A stretch of DNA of 5,362 bases, taken from Acidobacteriota bacterium (GTDB lineage Bacteria; Acidobacteriota; Vicinamibacteria; Marinacidobacterales; SMYC01). The first letter of the stretch is position 1, and every line of letters starts with the position of its first letter. The translations under genes were made by a program, and so were the position numbers. Below, in pieces: positions 1 through 5,362 of the stretch. Under the pieces are notes generated by a model, which saw only the letters and a program-made list of their open reading frames with translations, did no database searches and had not been told where the DNA came from. Location: NCBI GenBank assembly GCA_030598165.1, contig JAUVQL010000087.1:1-5362 (forward strand), written 5' to 3'.

Positions 1-151
1 AATCCTCCTTGATAATGCTCTCCAGGATCGTTCGGACGCTATCCAGTTTGAGGTTCATGATTTTCTTTACCGACTCGGTCTCCTGGGTTTTCACTGCGCC
101 GCCACTCGTCATGAGTAATAAAAGGCCGGAGATAAAAGTAACCTGCCACAT
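1..151 (-). CDS. N-terminal part of a small exported protein (truncated by window edge)
   Basis: Reading leftwards from an ATG at 151-149 there is an open frame of 50 codons with no stop before the window edge, so only the N-terminus is visible. It opens with a hydrophobic stretch (WQVTFISGLLLLMTSGGA) that looks like a signal peptide with possible cleavage after SGGA. A predicted amphipathic helix follows, containing VKKIMNLKLDSVRTILESII and then KED. The start is supported by a good Shine-Dalgarno AGGAG seven bases upstream. The helix resembles the first helix of small secreted or periplasmic four-helix-bundle proteins (cytochrome c'-like, usually without obvious annotation) common in Planctomycetota and Acidobacteriota. 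That is an impression from pattern only: any haem-binding CxxCH would lie outside the window. It is divergently transcribed from the HEAT-cyclophilin gene. An overlapping plus-strand ORF at 9-320 lacks comparable support. Confidence 0.66.
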   Translation of the reverse strand, partial: MWQVTFISGLLLLMTSGGAVKTQETESVKKIMNLKLDSVRTILESIIKED

Positions 152-158
152 GCGTAGT

Positions 159-163
159 CTCCT
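159..163 (-). promoter_or_regulatory. Shine-Dalgarno site of the leftward gene
   Basis: On the minus strand the sequence reads AGGAG followed by seven bases and then the ATG at 151-149. This is a canonical ribosome binding site and is the main reason for choosing that start for the truncated leftward gene. Confidence 0.65.
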
Positions 164-207
164 AATGAGTCCGATGGCTCGCTTGCATCTAGGAGCGTGG
201 AATATTG

Positions 208-228
208 CCACGAGCACCTTGCTCGTGG
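208..228. promoter_or_regulatory. Perfect 9-bp hairpin in the divergent spacer
   Basis: CCACGAGCA at 208-216 and TGCTCGTGG at 220-228 are exact reverse complements separated by the three bases CCT. The stem can be extended by a G-T pair. It lies between two divergent starts and no T-tract follows on either strand, so it is not a normal terminator for either neighbour. It could be a protein-binding operator, or an RNA hairpin in the 5' leader of the leftward gene if that transcript starts to the right of it. The sequence does not decide between these. Confidence 0.45.
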
Positions 229-240
229 TCTGGAGTCTCT

Positions 241-298
241 ATTCTAGATCCGCGGCGCCAAAAAACAGAATCCGGCCAGCCGACTCGGAGTCTAGAAT
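241..298. promoter_or_regulatory. Candidate divergent promoter elements (mirror-image -10 boxes)
   Basis: ATTCTAGA at 241-248 and TCTAGAAT at 291-298 form an 8-bp inverted repeat. Its right arm contains TAGAAT (293-298) reading rightwards, and its left arm contains TAGAAT on the minus strand (246-241) reading leftwards. Each is one mismatch from the TATAAT consensus. The right-hand box would start transcription about 10-12 bases before the ATG at 317, and the left-hand one would give a leader of roughly 85 bases for the leftward gene. No convincing -35 box is visible at 16-18 bp from either. GGAGTCT is also repeated directly at 232-238 and 287-293. This is a weak prediction from pattern alone. 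Confidence 0.25.
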
Positions 299-316
299 TA
301 TGGTATCTTCGCCGCC

Positions 317-2143
317 ATGAGAGCTCTGCTATTCTTGCTTCTATTGTTCCAGCCCACTCTCGAACGAACGTTACTCGAAGTCGAGGACGCGAGAGCCGAG
401 GACGCGCGAGCGCTCGTGGATGCGCTCTCGAATCCTGAGCCTCGAATCCAACGCATCGCCGTTCGTGCTCTAGGACGTTTAGAACGACCTCAATGGGCCG
501 ATGCCATCTTGCCTCTAATTGGCGCGGATGATCCGGGGCTTCGAATGGCGGCGGTGAATGCCCTTGGGCAAATGCAGGCTAGCGTCGACCTCGTGACCTT
601 TCTAGAGAACGAAAAAGATGGCGCGGTTCGGGGCGTAATCTATGAAACGATGGGCCGACTAGCTGGAGAAGATGAACAACGTTTAGTGGCCGGACTAGGT
701 GATGCCGATCGCGAAGCGCGGATCGGCGCGGCGAAGGGCCTCTATTTCTATTTTCGAGCAAAGGGACTAAGACCGAGCGAGGATACCCTTTCGGCTCTAA
801 GGAAAATTCTTCGGTCAGAGAACGCGGCGACACTCCTCGAGCTCGTGCTTCTCACCCTGAATGAAGCAAAAGATTCCCACGTCGAAACGCTCTCTTCGGT
901 TCTCGAGCATTCCGATCCGCAAGTTCGGCGTCTCGCCGTTATGGGGCTCGAAACCTACAAGGATGATCCGTCCCATATGGTCCGATACGAGGCTCTCAAA
1001 GTTGCCGCGACTTGTGAACGTGCCACGGCTTCACTTGGTGACCGGAGCGATCATGTGGTCTTGCTCGCGATCGACAAAATGGGAGATCTTGAGTGCTCCT
1101 CCGAGAGATTGGAAAAGTTGGTTTCGGAAAGCAAGGGATGGCGACGAGCATCGCGAGCACTCGTGTCTCTGGCCAAAGTGGACCCGAGCTCAGCCCGTGA
1201 GCATCTTCAGCGATTCGTCGACCATGAGACCTGGCAAGCACGAACCTACGCCGCGCGCGCGGCCAAGATCATGGGCGACCGAGATGCACTGAAGCGTCTC
1301 GTCCGGGACCCCCATCCGAATGTCATTGCTGCCGCACTCGTTGATCCGAAAGACGGTGTTCGAGCTCTCGAGAGTGGCGACTACGGTTTATTGATGAATG
1401 CGACAGGTGTCCTCGAAGGATGGTCTGATGGAGCATCGGCGGTCCACGATCTTCTCGACGCCCTCGAGCGTGTGACTGCGGAGGGGCGTGCGACATCCCG
1501 TGATCCTCGTCGTCGGTTACTTACTCGGCTCCGGGAGTTTGGTGACGAAGAAATGGTTCCCAGACTGCGGCCACTTCTGCCCGATTTCGATCCTGTCATC
1601 GCTCGACTCGCGGCCGAGATCATTTCGGAAAAAAGCGGGACACCCGCAACGGCCGTCACGAAGCGGCTAGAAACGAAACCCCCGCCACCTCAATCGTTTA
1701 TCGATGGGCTCAAAGGAGCGCGGGCACGGATAAGCATGAGGGAATCCGGACCATTCGTCTTCGAGCTCCTTGCCGAAGAAGCACCGGTTACAGTTGCCAC
1801 CTTTGCCCGGCTGGCGGAGGAGGGGTACTACAACGGATTGACGTTTCACCGGATTGCCCCAAATTTTGTTCTCCAAGGAGGAAGTCCCGGTGCCAACGAG
1901 TTCATGGGAACACCCGGCTACATTCGCGACGAGTTGGGCCTTGTCTCTCACGAACGAGGAACCCTCGGCATCTCCACACGAGGCCGAGACACCGGCGACA
2001 GTCAGATCTTCATCAATCTCGTCGATAACTACCGCCTCGATCACGACTACACCGTGTTTGCCCGAATCGTCGAAGGGATAGACAACGTGGATCGAATCCA
2101 GGAAGGTGACGTGATGGAGGCCGTGGTAATCCAGCGACAGTAG
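317..2143 (+). CDS. Exported HEAT-repeat protein with C-terminal cyclophilin-type peptidyl-prolyl isomerase domain
   Basis: This 608-residue protein starts with a hydrophobic stretch (MRALLFLLLLF), probably a signal peptide or membrane anchor, so the protein most likely works outside the cytoplasm. Residues about 25-440 are HEAT-like helical repeats, for example PEPRIQRIAVRALGRL and DPGLRMAAVNALGQM, which normally form a protein-binding solenoid. After a proline-rich linker (KPPPPQ), residues about 470-608 are a cyclophilin domain. FHRIAPNFVLQGG begins at F510 and keeps the catalytic Arg (R512), Phe (F517) and Gln (Q520) of the family. SQIFINL at 562-568 keeps the Gln and Phe of the active site. 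The positions of the cyclophilin A Trp and His near YRLDHDYTVFA are not conserved, as is common in bacterial members, so cyclosporin sensitivity is unlikely. The predicted role is folding or proline isomerisation of envelope proteins, with the client unknown. No Shine-Dalgarno precedes the ATG. Confidence 0.9.
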   Translation: MRALLFLLLLFQPTLERTLLEVEDARAEDARALVDALSNPEPRIQRIAVRALGRLERPQWADAILPLIGADDPGLRMAAVNALGQMQASVDLVTFLENEKDGAVRGVIYETMGRLAGEDEQRLVAGLGDADREARIGAAKGLYFYFRAKGLRPSEDTLSALRKILRSENAATLLELVLLTLNEAKDSHVETLSSVLEHSDPQVRRLAVMGLETYKDDPSHMVRYEALKVAATCERATASLGDRSDHVVLLAIDKMGDLECSSERLEKLVSESKGWRRASRALVSLAKVDPSSAREHLQRFVDHETWQARTYAARAAKIMGDRDALKRLVRDPHPNVIAAALVDPKDGVRALESGDYGLLMNATGVLEGWSDGASAVHDLLDALERVTAEGRATSRDPRRRLLTRLREFGDEEMVPRLRPLLPDFDPVIARLAAEIISEKSGTPATAVTKRLETKPPPPQSFIDGLKGARARISMRESGPFVFELLAEEAPVTVATFARLAEEGYYNGLTFHRIAPNFVLQGGSPGANEFMGTPGYIRDELGLVSHERGTLGISTRGRDTGDSQIFINLVDNYRLDHDYTVFARIVEGIDNVDRIQEGDVMEAVVIQRQ

Positions 2144-2158
2144 TCAAGCAATTGTAAA

Positions 2159-2216
2159 GGTGACAGTCACCGGTTATCTCCTAGACAGGTAAGGAGATAC
2201 AGTGGTGACTGTCACC
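2159..2216. repeat. Nested palindromic hairpin (REP-like or transcript-end element)
   Basis: GGTGACAGTCACC at 2159-2171 is the exact reverse complement of GGTGACTGTCACC at 2204-2216, giving a 13-bp outer stem. Each arm is also a palindrome around a single central base. Inside lies a second 8-bp stem, TATCTCCT (2175-2182) with AGGAGATA (2192-2199), around a 9-base loop. The 58-base element starts 16 bases after the stop of the HEAT-cyclophilin gene. It lacks a T-tract on the plus strand; on the minus strand it is followed by TTTACAATT. The design resembles dispersed intergenic palindromes such as REP elements mobilised by RAYT (IS200-like) transposases, but only one copy is present here. It could also stabilise the 3' end of the upstream mRNA. 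Confidence 0.6.
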
Positions 2217-2290
2217 ATAGCAATGCGGCATGAGGCTTGCAGGATTGAAGTGGCCCCAACTTTTCAGACTAGGTGGGGTAGCTCTAATCT

Positions 2291-2366
2291 ATTGCCTAAC
2301 AGGGAGTTGTGTGCGGCAATTTGTTTGAGAGCCTGAGTGCCCGTGGGGAACTCACCACACGGCAAT
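2291..2366 (+). promoter_or_regulatory. Possible structured leader of the c-di-GMP operon
   Basis: ATTGCC at 2291-2296 can pair with GGCAAT at 2315-2320 or with a second GGCAAT at 2361-2366. Both GGCAAT copies sit in the direct repeat CGGCAAT. The second copy can alternatively form a bulged local hairpin between TGCCCGTG (2338-2345) and CACGGCA (2358-2364). Mutually exclusive pairing just before the ribosome binding site is what a switching leader would show. The stems are short, no known riboswitch consensus is recognised and no promoter was located, so this is tentative. The rest of the 2217-2400 spacer holds only a weak 5-bp stem (CCCCA at 2254-2258 with TGGGG at 2274-2278). Confidence 0.18.
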
Positions 2367-2387
2367 GTAAGACAGGTTGGGGACAAA

Positions 2388-2392
2388 CGGAG
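2388..2392 (+). promoter_or_regulatory. Shine-Dalgarno site deciding the start of the GGDEF-EAL gene
   Basis: CGGAG is followed by eight bases and then ATG at 2401. This favours the ATG over an in-frame TTG at 2377, which has no well-spaced ribosome binding site and would add eight residues upstream of the natural receiver-domain start. Confidence 0.6.
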
Positions 2393-2400
2393 CGACTCCG

Positions 2401-4179
2401 ATGAAACAGAAACCGCGAGTTCTCGTCATAGACCATGATCCGAAGGATCGGGCAGCTTGCCTCGCTCTCTTGGAGCAGGGAGCAGGTGACGCGATTGAAA
2501 TTCTGGATACGGGATCGGCGGATCAGGGGATTGCGCTTTGCCAAGAGGAACCGCCGGATTGCGTTCTTCTGGGCCAAACTTCGGAATCCGACGGCCTCGA
2601 GATACTGGATAAGCTCGTGGTCGACATGTCGACCGCCCAAGTTCCCATCATCGTTCTCATGAGCGGTAGCGATGAATCTACCGCACTCACTCAATTGAAG
2701 CATGGTGCGCAAGATTGCTTGGTCAGAGTGGGGCTCAGCCCAAGCACTTTGTATCGGTCGGTTCGAAATGCTATAGAGACCGCCTCCATGCGGCGGACCA
2801 TCCGGACGCAACGGGAGGAGCTCGACCGAACGAATCGTGAGCTTAAACAATCTTCCCAGTTCGATCCGGTGACGGATCTCCCCAATCGCGACCTGTTCAA
2901 AGACCGCCTCGCCCGCGCATTGGCTCGTGACCGAATGAAAAAGACGACAGGAGTCATGTTCATCGGCATGGACGATTTCAAAGCCGTCAACAGCTCTCTC
3001 GGGCATGAAGCCGGCGATGAACTGCTGCGAGTTGTCGCCAAGCGTTTGCGGCACTGTATTCGGAACGTCGACACGATAGCGAGGTGGGGCACCGACGAGT
3101 TTGGCATCATGCTGGAAGACATGCATAGGGCGGAAGACGCGGTCCTAGTGGCGGAACGAGCCTTGTACTCACTTTCCCGGCCATTCACTTTGAGCGAGCA
3201 CGAGTTGTCTCTCACTGCAAGCATTGGGATTGCCATTCATCCCAGCGACGGCAAGGACATCGAGACGCTGCTCAAAAACGCCGATACCGCCATGTATCGA
3301 GCGAAAACCTCCAAGCGAAATAGCTACCGATTGTACTCTTCGCACATGGATGAGAACCTGTCGGCCCGACTAGACCTCGAGAATCGCCTGCGGCTCGCAT
3401 TGAAAAGAGATGAGTTCGAGCTTCATTACCAACCGCAGTTGGACATCGCAACCGGTCGTGTCGTAGCTCTGGAGGCTCTCATCCGCTGGCGTGATGGTGA
3501 AGGGGGCCTTCGTTCTCCAGCGGAGTTTATTCCCATTCTCGAGGAAACGGGTCTCATCATTCCGGTAGGAGAATGGGTGCTTCGAAAGGCTTGCACTCAA
3601 AATCGAGCTTGGCAATATGCGGGGATGTCGGACATCCGCGTGGCGGTCAATTTGTCGGCGAAGCAGTTTCGACAGAGACACTTTGCAGAGAATGTCCAGC
3701 GGATTCTCAAACAAACGGGACTAGCGCCGAGCGCGTTGGAACTGGAGTTGACCGAGAGTTTGCTCATGGGAGACGAGCATGCGGCTAAGGAGATCCTTAC
3801 GGAACTGAAAGCGCTGGGTTTAGGTATCGCCATGGATGATTTTGGAACGGGTTACTCCTCCTTGGCGTACCTCAAAGATTTTCCCGTAGACTCCTTGAAG
3901 ATCGACCGTGCTTTCATTCGGGACATTTGCCAAGAGCCTGAAGACCGCGCCATTTTCTCCGCTATCATCGACCTTGGACGGGCTTTGAACCTCAAGGTGA
4001 TCGCGGAAGGAGTGGAGACTCTCGAACAAGTCGATCTACTGCAGAAGCACGGCTGTAACCTCATTCAGGGCTTCCTCTATGCACGGCCAATGGCCGCTGA
4101 CGACGTTTGGAGATGGCTCACTCAAGAAAGCGAAAAGAAACTGCTGGACATCCAGACCTCAGTTGCAAAATGTAGTTAG
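2401..4179 (+). CDS. Receiver-GGDEF-EAL protein; probable c-di-GMP phosphodiesterase with degenerate receiver and GGDEF domains
   Basis: This cytoplasmic protein has 592 residues from the chosen start. Residues about 5-125 are a CheY-like receiver: the acidic pocket IDHD is present (D11, D13), but VLLG puts Gly58 where the phosphorylated Asp belongs, and the conserved Lys appears as Arg in CLVRVG. A short charged linker (about 128-153) leads to a GGDEF domain (about 154-315). There the signature is RWGTDEF (G230-F234), and FIGMDDFK has Gly189 in place of the first metal-binding Asp. Asn197 and Asp206 are kept, and RNVD (221-224) five residues before the signature matches the c-di-GMP inhibitory site. 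The EAL domain (about 322-577) looks complete: EALIRW (E358), NLSAKQF (N418), ELTES (E452), [11 protein letters not shown] (D479, D480), LKIDRAF (K500), AEGVET (E536, E539) and QGFLYARP. It is predicted to hydrolyse c-di-GMP to pGpG. The FHA-DUF4388 gene follows after 9 bases. Confidence 0.93.
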   Translation: MKQKPRVLVIDHDPKDRAACLALLEQGAGDAIEILDTGSADQGIALCQEEPPDCVLLGQTSESDGLEILDKLVVDMSTAQVPIIVLMSGSDESTALTQLKHGAQDCLVRVGLSPSTLYRSVRNAIETASMRRTIRTQREELDRTNRELKQSSQFDPVTDLPNRDLFKDRLARALARDRMKKTTGVMFIGMDDFKAVNSSLGHEAGDELLRVVAKRLRHCIRNVDTIARWGTDEFGIMLEDMHRAEDAVLVAERALYSLSRPFTLSEHELSLTASIGIAIHPSDGKDIETLLKNADTAMYRAKTSKRNSYRLYSSHMDENLSARLDLENRLRLALKRDEFELHYQPQLDIATGRVVALEALIRWRDGEGGLRSPAEFIPILEETGLIIPVGEWVLRKACTQNRAWQYAGMSDIRVAVNLSAKQFRQRHFAENVQRILKQTGLAPSALELELTESLLMGDEHAAKEILTELKALGLGIAMDDFGTGYSSLAYLKDFPVDSLKIDRAFIRDICQEPEDRAIFSAIIDLGRALNLKVIAEGVETLEQVDLLQKHGCNLIQGFLYARPMAADDVWRWLTQESEKKLLDIQTSVAKCS

Positions 4180-4182
4180 GAG
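4178..4182 (+). promoter_or_regulatory. Shine-Dalgarno site of the FHA gene, overlapping the upstream stop codon
   Basis: AGGAG overlaps the TAG stop of the GGDEF-EAL gene and lies six bases before a GTG at 4189. This supports the GTG start over the later in-frame ATG (residue 14) and implies translational coupling within one transcript. Confidence 0.7.
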
Positions 4183-4188
4183 CACCTC

Positions 4189-5214
4189 GTGCAGAATCAA
4201 GTTGCTACCCAGACGGACGGCACTCAGATGTTACTGTTGACCACGGAGCAACAGGTCCACGCTTACGATCTCACTCTTAGGTTGCGCATCGCCCTTGGGC
4301 GACATGATTCCAACGATCTTCAACTCGTTTCTCGCACGGTCTCGAACTTCCATGCCGAAGTGATCCATGAAGAAGGACGGCTCCTGGTGCGGGACCTCGG
4401 GAGCACGAACGGAACCTACGTCAATGACAAGGCGATTCGTGAGGAGCAACTGCAACCCGGGGATCGCATTCGTATCGGAAACCACGTTCTGACAGTCCAC
4501 CTCGAACAACGCGATGGCAAAAAGGAAGGATTTTTCCGCTTTCGACGACACCCCGACTACTTCGATGTCGGGGTCAGCGGGAATATCATTTCCATGCGGG
4601 CAGGAATGCAAGGGGCGGTCCAAACTCTTCGAGTCGCGGATCCACATGATCTTTCCCTACCCGACCTTCTGAAGATACTTACGTCAGCTCCAGGTTCCAT
4701 CGCCTTGGCTCTAAGAAAGGGACAGGAGGAAGGTCACATCTACATCCGAAAAGACAAGATCGTGCACGCGAAATACGGTGTGGCCCAAGGAGAAAAGGCA
4801 CTCTATCGTTTCTTCGGGTGGCAAAAGGCGGTATACGAGATACAAGAGTTTCCGGCATCGCCTGCAGTGCCGCGGACCATCGCACTGCCTGCTGACACGC
4901 TCATTGTCGAAGGTATGAAGCAAATCGAGGACCTGGCCAAACTCATCACGCAGCTTCCTCCTCTCGAGGTCCCGTTACTCCTCAAGGAAGACTGCTCTTT
5001 ACCAGTGAGCGCACACTCTTCTGCTGAAATCGGTATCTACCAGGACATCATCCGTCACGAAACGATCGCCAAGGTTCTCGAGGAAACCACCATGACCGAT
5101 TGCCGAGCCTTGCGCCTCATCCACGCCCTCATTCGCAAAGGCGTGTTCGCAGTTTCAGAGGTTTCGGACTATTCGCTCGAGGACACTATCGTCTACCGCC
5201 CGAAAAACATTTAG
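4189..5214 (+). CDS. FHA domain-DUF4388 signalling protein
   Basis: This 341-residue soluble protein starts at a GTG with a well-placed ribosome binding site. Residues about 25-105 form a forkhead-associated domain, which recognises phosphothreonine peptides. The expected ligand-contact motifs are present: LGRHDSND (R38), SNFHAEV (S52, N53, H55) and DLGSTNGTYVND (S72, T73, N74). Residues about 127-245 match DUF4388, a PATAN-related domain, in pattern: DLSLPDLLKIL, then GHIYIRKDKIVHAKYG, GEKALYRFFGW and a final segment ending IVEGMKQIEDL. The tail (about 250-341) looks helical and resembles the small winged-helix-like end of such proteins (ETIAKVLEETTMTDCRALRL). No catalytic or membrane segment is seen, so it is most likely a scaffold or adaptor. 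It is the second gene of an operon with the c-di-GMP protein, which suggests joint function, possibly downstream of a Ser/Thr kinase encoded elsewhere. Confidence 0.9.
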   Translation: MQNQVATQTDGTQMLLLTTEQQVHAYDLTLRLRIALGRHDSNDLQLVSRTVSNFHAEVIHEEGRLLVRDLGSTNGTYVNDKAIREEQLQPGDRIRIGNHVLTVHLEQRDGKKEGFFRFRRHPDYFDVGVSGNIISMRAGMQGAVQTLRVADPHDLSLPDLLKILTSAPGSIALALRKGQEEGHIYIRKDKIVHAKYGVAQGEKALYRFFGWQKAVYEIQEFPASPAVPRTIALPADTLIVEGMKQIEDLAKLITQLPPLEVPLLLKEDCSLPVSAHSSAEIGIYQDIIRHETIAKVLEETTMTDCRALRLIHALIRKGVFAVSEVSDYSLEDTIVYRPKNI

Positions 5215-5362
5215 TGCTCTAGCTCCCGCCTTGGGTTTCGCGAATAAGGCGGCAATCCCACCAAAGAGCATCCCGATGACAGCGGTGAAGCAAATCCAAA
5301 CGGTGAGCTGAGGGAGTAGCCCAATCAATGCCCACGTGGAGAACCCGCCCATGCCTTCCGGG
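5155..5362 (-). CDS. C-terminal part of a hydrophobic, probably membrane, protein (truncated by window edge)
   Basis: Reading leftwards from the right edge there is an open frame to a TGA at 5157-5155. The visible part is about 69 residues. It begins PEGMGGF and then has some 30 strongly hydrophobic residues (WALIGLLPQLTVWICF continuing to AALF), which would form one long or two short membrane segments. A basic stretch (AKPKAGAR) and a polar tail follow. The Met at 5352-5350 has GGAAGG only one base upstream, too close for a ribosome site, and the frame is open beyond it, so the true start probably lies outside the window. The last 20 codons, stop included (60 nt), overlap the 3' end of the FHA gene in antisense. 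This tail end-overlap is long enough to leave some doubt. The family is not recognised. Confidence 0.5.
   Translation of the reverse strand, partial: PEGMGGFSTWALIGLLPQLTVWICFTAVIGMLFGGIAALFAKPKAGARALNVFRAVDDSVLERIVRNL
5226..5252 (+). terminator. Hairpin after the FHA gene, possible terminator
   Basis: CCGCCTT (5226-5232) and AAGGCGG (5246-5252) form a perfect 7-bp stem with a 13-base loop, starting 12 bases after the FHA stop codon. No T-tract follows, so intrinsic termination is only weakly supported. The same bases lie inside the convergent minus-strand reading frame. Confidence 0.25.

Noticed and set aside
9..320. Plus-strand open frame of 103 codons
   Set aside because: It overlaps the leftward gene, which has a leader peptide and a good ribosome site, and it runs through the divergent spacer with no recognisable domain.
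1667..2044. Minus-strand open frame of 125 codons
   Set aside because: It is antisense to the conserved cyclophilin domain, whose motifs are unmistakable in the plus frame.
2251..2280. Insertion-sequence end remnant or sigma-54 site around TGGCCCCAACTTTTCA
   Set aside because: There is only a 5-bp inverted repeat, with no transposase fragment, no target duplication and no matching distal end; the sigma-54 GG/GC spacing pattern is only partly met.
2377..2400. TTG start giving eight extra residues on the GGDEF-EAL protein
   Set aside because: There is no well-spaced ribosome site before the TTG, whereas CGGAG is well placed for the ATG at 2401, which also matches the usual receiver start.
2217..2400. 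c-di-GMP riboswitch upstream of the EAL gene
   Set aside because: I cannot find the conserved sequence blocks of the class I or class II c-di-GMP riboswitches; only short alternative pairings remain.
2296..3126. Long minus-strand open frame of 276 codons
   Set aside because: It lies opposite the clearly recognisable receiver and GGDEF domains, shows no family motif, and is explained by the codon bias of the plus-strand gene.
4240..4380. FHA domain suspected degenerate because SRxH reads SNFH
   Set aside because: Ser-Asn-x-His is also found in well-studied functional FHA domains such as Rad53 FHA1, and the other ligand-contact residues are present.

Overview
The window is an ordinary-looking piece of bacterial chromosome of moderate GC content. 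It carries three complete plus-strand genes, with a truncated minus-strand gene at each edge. The gene content fits Acidobacteriota or a similar environmental phylum best: an exported HEAT-repeat/cyclophilin fusion, a receiver-GGDEF-EAL protein and an FHA-DUF4388 protein. This placement is inferred from domain architecture only; there is no rRNA or other phylogenetic marker.

Left part (1-316): the first 50 codons of a small, probably exported protein run leftwards out of the window from 151. A 165-bp divergent spacer separates it from the next gene. The spacer holds a perfect 9-bp hairpin and an 8-bp inverted repeat whose two arms resemble outward-facing -10 elements.

Centre-left (317-2143): one 608-residue protein with a hydrophobic N-terminus, about 400 residues of HEAT-like helical repeats and a C-terminal cyclophilin-type peptidyl-prolyl isomerase domain. 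The 257-bp spacer after it (2144-2400) contains a striking nested hairpin at 2159-2216. Both 13-nt outer arms of this hairpin are themselves palindromes. Further on is a possible leader RNA with mutually exclusive pairings.

Right part (2401-5214): a two-gene operon with a 9-nt gap. The first gene encodes a c-di-GMP protein whose receiver lacks the phospho-acceptor Asp. Its GGDEF domain is GTDEF and lacks a metal-binding Asp but keeps the RxxD inhibitory site, while its EAL domain has all the usual catalytic motifs. The net prediction is a c-di-GMP phosphodiesterase with non-catalytic regulatory modules. The second gene encodes an FHA domain with intact phosphothreonine-binding residues, fused to DUF4388 and a C-terminal helical tail. 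Together they suggest a link between c-di-GMP turnover and Ser/Thr phospho-signalling. Past 5214, a hydrophobic protein enters from the right edge on the minus strand and overlaps the 3' end of the FHA gene.

I see no tRNA, rRNA, CRISPR array, intact mobile element or clearly new defence-like system. The items most worth a second look are the nested palindrome at 2159-2216 and the two degenerate domains of the c-di-GMP protein.
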